NCBI GenBank assembly: GCA_018647275.1
Contig: JABGTH010000012.1
Span: forward strand, 1 to 9,676
Source of the DNA: Paracoccaceae bacterium
GTDB lineage: Bacteria > Pseudomonadota > Alphaproteobacteria > Rhodobacterales > Rhodobacteraceae
Length of the DNA: 9,676 nt
Reading direction: 5' to 3'
The notes under the pieces were generated by a model. It searched no databases. It was not told the origin of the DNA and saw only the letters and a list, made by a program, of their open reading frames with translations. Of this stretch, positions 5,887-9,676 are shown in pieces. Both the position numbers and the translations under genes were made by a program. Each line of letters opens with the position of its first letter. Position 1 is the stretch's first letter.

Positions 5887-7482
5887 GTGAAAACAGACTA
5901 TATTATTGTTGGTGCAGGGTCTGCTGGTTGTGTCTTAGCCAACAGATTAAGCGCTAATCCTGCTTGCAATGTTATTTTGTTAGAAGCCGGTGGTCGTGAC
6001 TTAAATCCGTGGATTCACATCCCAGTTGGCTATTTCAGGACGATTCATAATCCAAACGTTGACTGGTGCTACAAGACAGAACCAGACGCAGGTCTGAATG
6101 GCCGTTCCATTGAATGGCCCCGTGGCAAGGTTCTGGGCGGTTCTTCTTCGCTTAACGGTCTTTTATATGTGCGCGGTCAGGCGCAGGACTATGATCGCTG
6201 GGCCCAAATGGGCAACACGGGCTGGTCATGGGATGATGTGCTTCCACTTTTCAAAAAGGCAGAAAATAACGAACGCGGTGCCAATGACTATCACGGTGAC
6301 GACGGGCCATTGTTTGTATCCAACATGCGCATTCAACGCCCTATCACGGACGCATGGGTCGAAGCGGCGCAAGCGGCGGGGTACCCTTTCAACCCCGATT
6401 ACAACGGTGAAACCCAAGAGGGCGTTGGCTTTTTCCAACTGACATCAAAGAACGGCCGCCGCTGTTCCACGGCCGTTGCCTACCTAAACCCTGCCCGCAG
6501 CCGTTCAAATTTGCAGATCGTCACCCATGCCCAAGTGCAAAAGGTGAATATCCAAAACGGTGTGGCCATAGGTGTGACCTATAAAGATCGCAGCGGTATG
6601 GAAGTGGTGGCAAAAGCCAACCGCGAAGTGATTCTAAGCGGCGGGTCTATCAACTCCCCTCAGTTGCTCATGTTGTCAGGCATCGGCGAAGCCGCCCAAC
6701 TGCAAGAGCACGGCATTGAGGTTAAGAAAGATTTAAACGGCGTGGGCAAGAACATGCAGGACCACCTGCAGGCTCGCTTGGTTTACAAATGTAATGAACC
6801 AACGTTGAACGACGAAGTTGGCAGTTTGTTTGGGCAGGCCAAGATTGGCCTTAAATACTTGATGACCCGCACAGGCCCAATGACGATGGCCGCCAGCCTT
6901 GCCACCGGCTTCATGAAAACACGCGAAGACTTGGAAACGCCAGATGTGCAATTCCACGTCCAACCCCTATCTGCCGAAAACCCTGGTAGGGGGGCCGACA
7001 AGTTCTCGGCGTTCACTATGTCGGTCTGTCAGCTGCGCCCAGAAAGCCGTGGAGAAATCCGTTTGGCCTCAGGCGATGGTCAGGTCTATCCCAAAATCAT
7101 TCCAAACTATCTGTCCACCGAAACCGATTGCCGCACGGTTGTGGCAGGCGTGAACATCGCACGCACAATCGCCAAACACGCGCCACTCGACAACAAAATT
7201 TACCAAGAATACCGCCCCCACGCGGACCTGGATATCGACGACTATGACGCCACCCTTGATTGGGCGCGCAACAACACCGCTTCGATCTACCACCCAACTG
7301 GCACCTGCAAGATGGGCAGCGGGCAAGATGCCGTAGTGGACCAGAAACTGCGCGTGCATGGCATCAGCGGTTTGCGCGTCGCAGATTGTTCGATCATGCC
7401 AGAAATCGTATCTGGCAATACCAACGCCCCTGCAATCATGATCGGCGAAAACTGCGCCAAGATGATCCTAGCGGACACTTAA
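5887..7482 (+). CDS. GMC-family FAD-dependent alcohol dehydrogenase (choline dehydrogenase-like)
   Basis: This 531-residue flavoprotein of the glucose-methanol-choline family would oxidise a primary alcohol to an aldehyde, typically passing electrons to the respiratory chain. GAGSAG (9-14) with E33 is the FAD-binding Rossmann motif. PRGKVLGGSSSLNG (78-91) is GMC signature 1 and GGSINSPQ (252-259) starts signature 2. H469 in YHPTGTC and N513 in GNTNAP are the expected active-site pair, 44 residues apart as H466/N510 are in choline oxidase. Length is normal for BetA/AlkJ-type enzymes. The start is GTG 5887. An aldehyde dehydrogenase follows, which points to a two-step alcohol-to-acid pathway. 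BetA-like activity on choline is possible, but no BetI regulator or choline transporter is present, so other alcohols (aliphatic, polyol, sulfonated) are equally open. Confidence 0.93.
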   Translation: MKTDYIIVGAGSAGCVLANRLSANPACNVILLEAGGRDLNPWIHIPVGYFRTIHNPNVDWCYKTEPDAGLNGRSIEWPRGKVLGGSSSLNGLLYVRGQAQDYDRWAQMGNTGWSWDDVLPLFKKAENNERGANDYHGDDGPLFVSNMRIQRPITDAWVEAAQAAGYPFNPDYNGETQEGVGFFQLTSKNGRRCSTAVAYLNPARSRSNLQIVTHAQVQKVNIQNGVAIGVTYKDRSGMEVVAKANREVILSGGSINSPQLLMLSGIGEAAQLQEHGIEVKKDLNGVGKNMQDHLQARLVYKCNEPTLNDEVGSLFGQAKIGLKYLMTRTGPMTMAASLATGFMKTREDLETPDVQFHVQPLSAENPGRGADKFSAFTMSVCQLRPESRGEIRLASGDGQVYPKIIPNYLSTETDCRTVVAGVNIARTIAKHAPLDNKIYQEYRPHADLDIDDYDATLDWARNNTASIYHPTGTCKMGSGQDAVVDQKLRVHGISGLRVADCSIMPEIVSGNTNAPAIMIGENCAKMILADT

Positions 7483-7545
7483 TCTACGGCGCTAATCGCC
7501 CTGTGTTGCATATGCGTAGTGTTACGGTAATCTAACCTTAAAACG

Positions 7546-7563
7546 CCCCTCGCGCTTGAGGGG
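7546..7563. repeat. Stem-loop in the GMC/aldehyde dehydrogenase gap
   Basis: CCCCTC (7546-7551) and GAGGGG (7558-7563) form a 6-bp GC-rich stem with a 6-nt loop. No T-run follows on the plus strand. On the minus strand the stem is followed by CGTTTT, so it is at best a weak terminator in that direction. On the plus transcript it may be a partial attenuator or RNA-stabilising structure. Its right arm overlaps a purine-rich GGAG before an alternative TTG start at 7572. Confidence 0.35.
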
Positions 7564-7578
7564 GAGACGCTTTGCGAC

Positions 7579-7582
7579 AGGA
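7579..7582 (+). promoter_or_regulatory. Ribosome-binding site for the aldehyde dehydrogenase
   Basis: AGGA ends 7 nt before ATG 7590. A rival in-frame TTG at 7572 also has GGAG 5 nt upstream and would add six residues (MRQDIQ). I prefer the ATG because it is the stronger initiation codon. Confidence 0.55.
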
Positions 7583-7589
7583 CATCCAG

Positions 7590-9044
7590 ATGACTATTCG
7601 CCCCCTTAACATCGACCCTACCCATTGCTTTATCGCCAATAATTGGGTGCCAGCGCTGTCGGGCCAAATGCTTGCGTTAAAAAACCCATCCGACGGCACA
7701 ATCTTATGCGACATCGCACGGGGCAATGCGGCGGACATTGACCGCGCGGTTGCCGCTGCAGATGCAGCACTGGAAGGTGCGTGGGGTGAATTGGCAGCGT
7801 TTGAACGGGGCCGCATCCTGCATCGCATTGGTGAATTGGTTCTTGAAAACATTGACGAATTAACCGCCCTTGAATCCATGGACGTGGGCAAACCCGTCAA
7901 ACAAGCCCGCGCAGATGTTGTTGCCCTTGCCCGCTATATGGAATTTTACGCAGGGGCCGTGGACAAAATTCACGGTGCGACGATCCCATTTCTCGAGGGT
8001 TATACCGTCTATACCATGCGCGAACCTCACGGGGTTACGGGGCATATCATCCCGTGGAATTACCCGATGCAGATTATCGGACGCTCTGTTGGTGCCGCCC
8101 TTGCCATGGGCAACGCCGCCGTTTTGAAGCCTGCCGAAGAGGCCTGTTTAACCGCCCTCGCCTTTGCTGAAATCTGTCGCCAAGCGGGATTACCTGATGG
8201 CGCGTTGAACGTGGTTTCGGGCCTGGGGGCCGAAGCGGGTGCCGCCCTCACAGCCCATCCATTGGTGCATCACATTTCCTTCACGGGCTCTGTCGGTGTG
8301 GGCAAGTTGATCCAATCAACATCGGCCCAAAATGCGGTTCCTGTCACATTGGAACTGGGCGGGAAATCCCCGCAACTGGTGTTTGATGATGCGGATCTAG
8401 ACGCCGCCCTGCCTTTCCTTGTGAACGCAGGGATTCAGAATGCAGGACAAACCTGTTCCGCATCCTCGCGCATCTTGGTGCAACGCGGGGTCTATGATGA
8501 CGTCGTTGCGCGCATGGCAAAACGTTACGGTGAATTGCGCGTTGGCCCCGCAGGCGATGATCTGGATGTGGGACCACTGGTGTCCCTGCGCCAAAAGGAA
8601 ATTGTCGAAGGGTTCTTGGCCCGTGGCGCTGATTTGAACAAGGTTGCCGTTGGCGTTGTGGCACCAGGTGCCCCGATCGGTGGCGCATATGTTCCCCCTA
8701 CCCTGTTCGCAGATGTTGATCCAAATCACGAACTGGCGCAGCAAGAAATCTTTGGCCCCGTCCAAGTGGTGATCCCCTTTGACACCGAAGAAGACGCCGT
8801 CAAAATCGCCAATGGCACTGACTTTGGCCTGGTCGCCTCGATCTGGTCCAAAGACGGCGCGCGTCAGATGCGCCTTGCCAAACGATTGCGTGCTGGTCAG
8901 GTGTTCATCAACAACTACGGCGCGGGGGGTGGTGTTGAACTGCCCTTTGGCGGCGTAGGTCTATCTGGCCATGGACGCGAAAAAGGGTTCGAGGCACTAT
9001 ACGGTTTTTCAACACTCAAGGCAGTGGCAGCATATCATGGATGA
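7590..9044 (+). CDS. Aldehyde dehydrogenase family protein (betaine-aldehyde dehydrogenase-like)
   Basis: This 484-residue cytoplasmic NAD(P)-dependent aldehyde dehydrogenase oxidises an aldehyde to its carboxylic acid. IIPWNYP carries the oxyanion-hole asparagine (N157), FTGSVGVG is the coenzyme-binding turn, E255 in LELGGKSPQ is the general base, and C289 in NAGQTCSASSR is the catalytic cysteine. EIFGPVQ and the C-terminal PFGGVGLSGHGREKG are also canonical. Length is normal for the betaine aldehyde and related branches. It lies 107 bp downstream of the GMC dehydrogenase and probably oxidises that enzyme's product. The ATG at 7590 has AGGA at good spacing; an upstream TTG (7572) is possible. 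Substrate cannot be settled from motifs: betaine aldehyde, medium-chain and hydroxy aldehydes are all used by near relatives. Confidence 0.94.
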   Translation: MTIRPLNIDPTHCFIANNWVPALSGQMLALKNPSDGTILCDIARGNAADIDRAVAAADAALEGAWGELAAFERGRILHRIGELVLENIDELTALESMDVGKPVKQARADVVALARYMEFYAGAVDKIHGATIPFLEGYTVYTMREPHGVTGHIIPWNYPMQIIGRSVGAALAMGNAAVLKPAEEACLTALAFAEICRQAGLPDGALNVVSGLGAEAGAALTAHPLVHHISFTGSVGVGKLIQSTSAQNAVPVTLELGGKSPQLVFDDADLDAALPFLVNAGIQNAGQTCSASSRILVQRGVYDDVVARMAKRYGELRVGPAGDDLDVGPLVSLRQKEIVEGFLARGADLNKVAVGVVAPGAPIGGAYVPPTLFADVDPNHELAQQEIFGPVQVVIPFDTEEDAVKIANGTDFGLVASIWSKDGARQMRLAKRLRAGQVFINNYGAGGGVELPFGGVGLSGHGREKGFEALYGFSTLKAVAAYHG

Positions 9045-9546
9045 TATCAAGATAGTAACATTAGACGCCAAAGACGATTACGCCCGCGTCGCCGATCTGA
9101 TGTACCGCGCCAGCGACTATGTGAAAATGGAAACGGGCAAAGCCAACAACCCCGGATTTGTGCACAGCACATTAAACGATGCCCCACCCGTCTGTGGGCC
9201 AGACGACAGGTTCCTGCGCGGATTGGAACGCCCTGACGGCACACTGGCTGGATTTGCAGGCAGCATTCGCCATTATCCAAAACATGGGCATTGGTACATG
9301 GGGTTGCTGATTTTGGATCCCAATGTGCGAGGCGATGGTTTGGGACGCAAAGCCGCAAAACACGTTATCGATGAGGCCCGCGCCGACAACGCGCCTTGTA
9401 TCCGCATTGCGGTGCTGGATGTGAACACTGGCGCGCGCGCCTTTTGGGACAAAATGGGGTTCGAACACGAACGCACGGTGAAGGCCTCCCAAAACGAAGA
9501 CGGCAACGAACGCCACATTCTAAAACTAGACCTGACAGGAGAATAA
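9037..9546 (+). CDS. GNAT-family N-acetyltransferase
   Basis: This 169-residue protein carries the GNAT fold's acetyl-CoA pyrophosphate-binding motif R98-G-D-G-L-G103 after strand LLILDP, and an ARAFWDKMGF segment typical of the C-terminal half of the fold. It would transfer an acetyl (or other acyl) group from CoA to an amine; the acceptor is unknown. The ATG at 9037 overlaps the end of the aldehyde dehydrogenase gene by 8 bp (ATGGATGA) and lacks a strong ribosome-binding site, so translation is probably coupled to it. An in-frame start further upstream would run deep into the aldehyde dehydrogenase gene and is unlikely. The overlap and the 1-nt gap to the next gene place it firmly inside the operon, suggesting a role in the same pathway, such as acylating an amine-bearing substrate or product, though this is inference. 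Confidence 0.88.
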   Translation: MDDIKIVTLDAKDDYARVADLMYRASDYVKMETGKANNPGFVHSTLNDAPPVCGPDDRFLRGLERPDGTLAGFAGSIRHYPKHGHWYMGLLILDPNVRGDGLGRKAAKHVIDEARADNAPCIRIAVLDVNTGARAFWDKMGFEHERTVKASQNEDGNERHILKLDLTGE

Positions 9547-9547
9547 C

Positions 9548-9676
9548 ATGCGACTGCAAGGCAAAGTAGCAATTGTAACGGGCAGTGCCTCTGGCTTTGG
9601 CGCGGGGATTGCACGCAACCGACAGGTTGGGTCTGTCATGAGCCATATTCCTGTAATGCGCAACAAGCTTATGATA
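9548..9676 (+). CDS. Short-chain dehydrogenase/reductase, N-terminal fragment, possibly disrupted
   Basis: The frame starts at ATG 9548 with AGGAG 6 nt upstream and one base after the acetyltransferase stop. Residues 1-23 (MRLQGKVAIVTGSASGFGAG plus IAR) are a typical short-chain dehydrogenase start with the TGxxxGxG NAD(P)-binding glycines T11-G12 and G16, G18. Such enzymes oxidise or reduce alcohols and ketones. After R23 the family expects a helix like RFAAEGA followed by a second strand. The window instead reads NRQVGSVMSHIPVMRNKLMI, which does not fit. The frame stays open to the edge, so there is no stop to prove disruption. Likely explanations are an insertion or rearrangement at about 9617, or an assembly join. 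The first 23 codons belong to the operon; what follows is uncertain. Confidence 0.7.
   Translation, partial: MRLQGKVAIVTGSASGFGAGIARNRQVGSVMSHIPVMRNKLMI
9616..9629. repeat. Small inverted repeat at the point where dehydrogenase homology ends
   Basis: CAACC (9616-9620) and GGTTG (9625-9629) are perfect 5-bp arms around GACA, and GACAG/CTGTC (9621-9625, 9633-9637) form a second overlapping repeat. They begin exactly where the dehydrogenase sequence departs from its family. They could be the end of an insertion element or a recombination site, but the arms are short and I recognise no specific element. Confidence 0.35.

Noticed and set aside
9638..9676. A new gene starting at ATG 9638 inside the altered end of the dehydrogenase
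   Set aside because: Only 13 residues are visible, no clear ribosome-binding site precedes the ATG and no transposase or other family is recognisable.
1..9676. tRNA, rRNA, CRISPR array or phage genes
   Set aside because: I saw no cloverleaf-like segments, regularly spaced direct repeats or phage proteins; almost all of the window is accounted for by metabolic genes and short gaps.

Overview
The window looks like chromosomal DNA of an alphaproteobacterium, most likely a marine Rhodobacteraceae (Roseobacter-group) relative. The reasons are moderate GC content, tight gene packing, Shine-Dalgarno starts, and protein families typical of that group: a class III alcohol dehydrogenase, an IorAB-type molybdenum hydroxylase, GMC alcohol dehydrogenases and IclR regulators. 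This placement is inferred from protein character only, because the window holds no rRNA or other marker gene.

Layout. Two gene runs diverge from a regulatory region at about 5652-5886. Leftward (minus strand, in transcription order) are an IclR-family regulator (5651-4875), an S-(hydroxymethyl)glutathione dehydrogenase/class III alcohol dehydrogenase (4779-3664), the [2Fe-2S] subunit (3359-2901) and Tat-signal molybdopterin subunit (2908-656) of a xanthine-dehydrogenase-family aldehyde or N-heterocycle oxidoreductase, and a PLP-dependent ammonia-lyase-like enzyme cut by the left edge (542-1). Rightward (plus strand) are a GMC-family FAD alcohol dehydrogenase (5887-7482), an NAD(P)-dependent aldehyde dehydrogenase (7590-9044), a GNAT acetyltransferase overlapping it (9037-9546), and the start of a short-chain dehydrogenase (9548 to the edge).

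How the genes may work together. The rightward genes resemble a two-step alcohol to aldehyde to acid pathway, as choline dehydrogenase plus betaine aldehyde dehydrogenase would make, although the substrate cannot be read from sequence. The leftward genes add a thiol-dependent alcohol/formaldehyde dehydrogenase and a probably periplasmic molybdenum enzyme. The IclR regulator between the arms is the natural candidate controller. Repeated AACTGTGCA-type half-sites occur both in the 304-bp gap upstream of the molybdenum enzyme genes and in the IclR/GMC gap.

The window reads mostly as an ordinary catabolic island and I see no clear evidence of a wholly new system. The items most worth checking are the right end, where the short-chain dehydrogenase sequence stops resembling its family after 23 residues at a small inverted repeat, and the cluster of operator-like repeats at 3446-3582.
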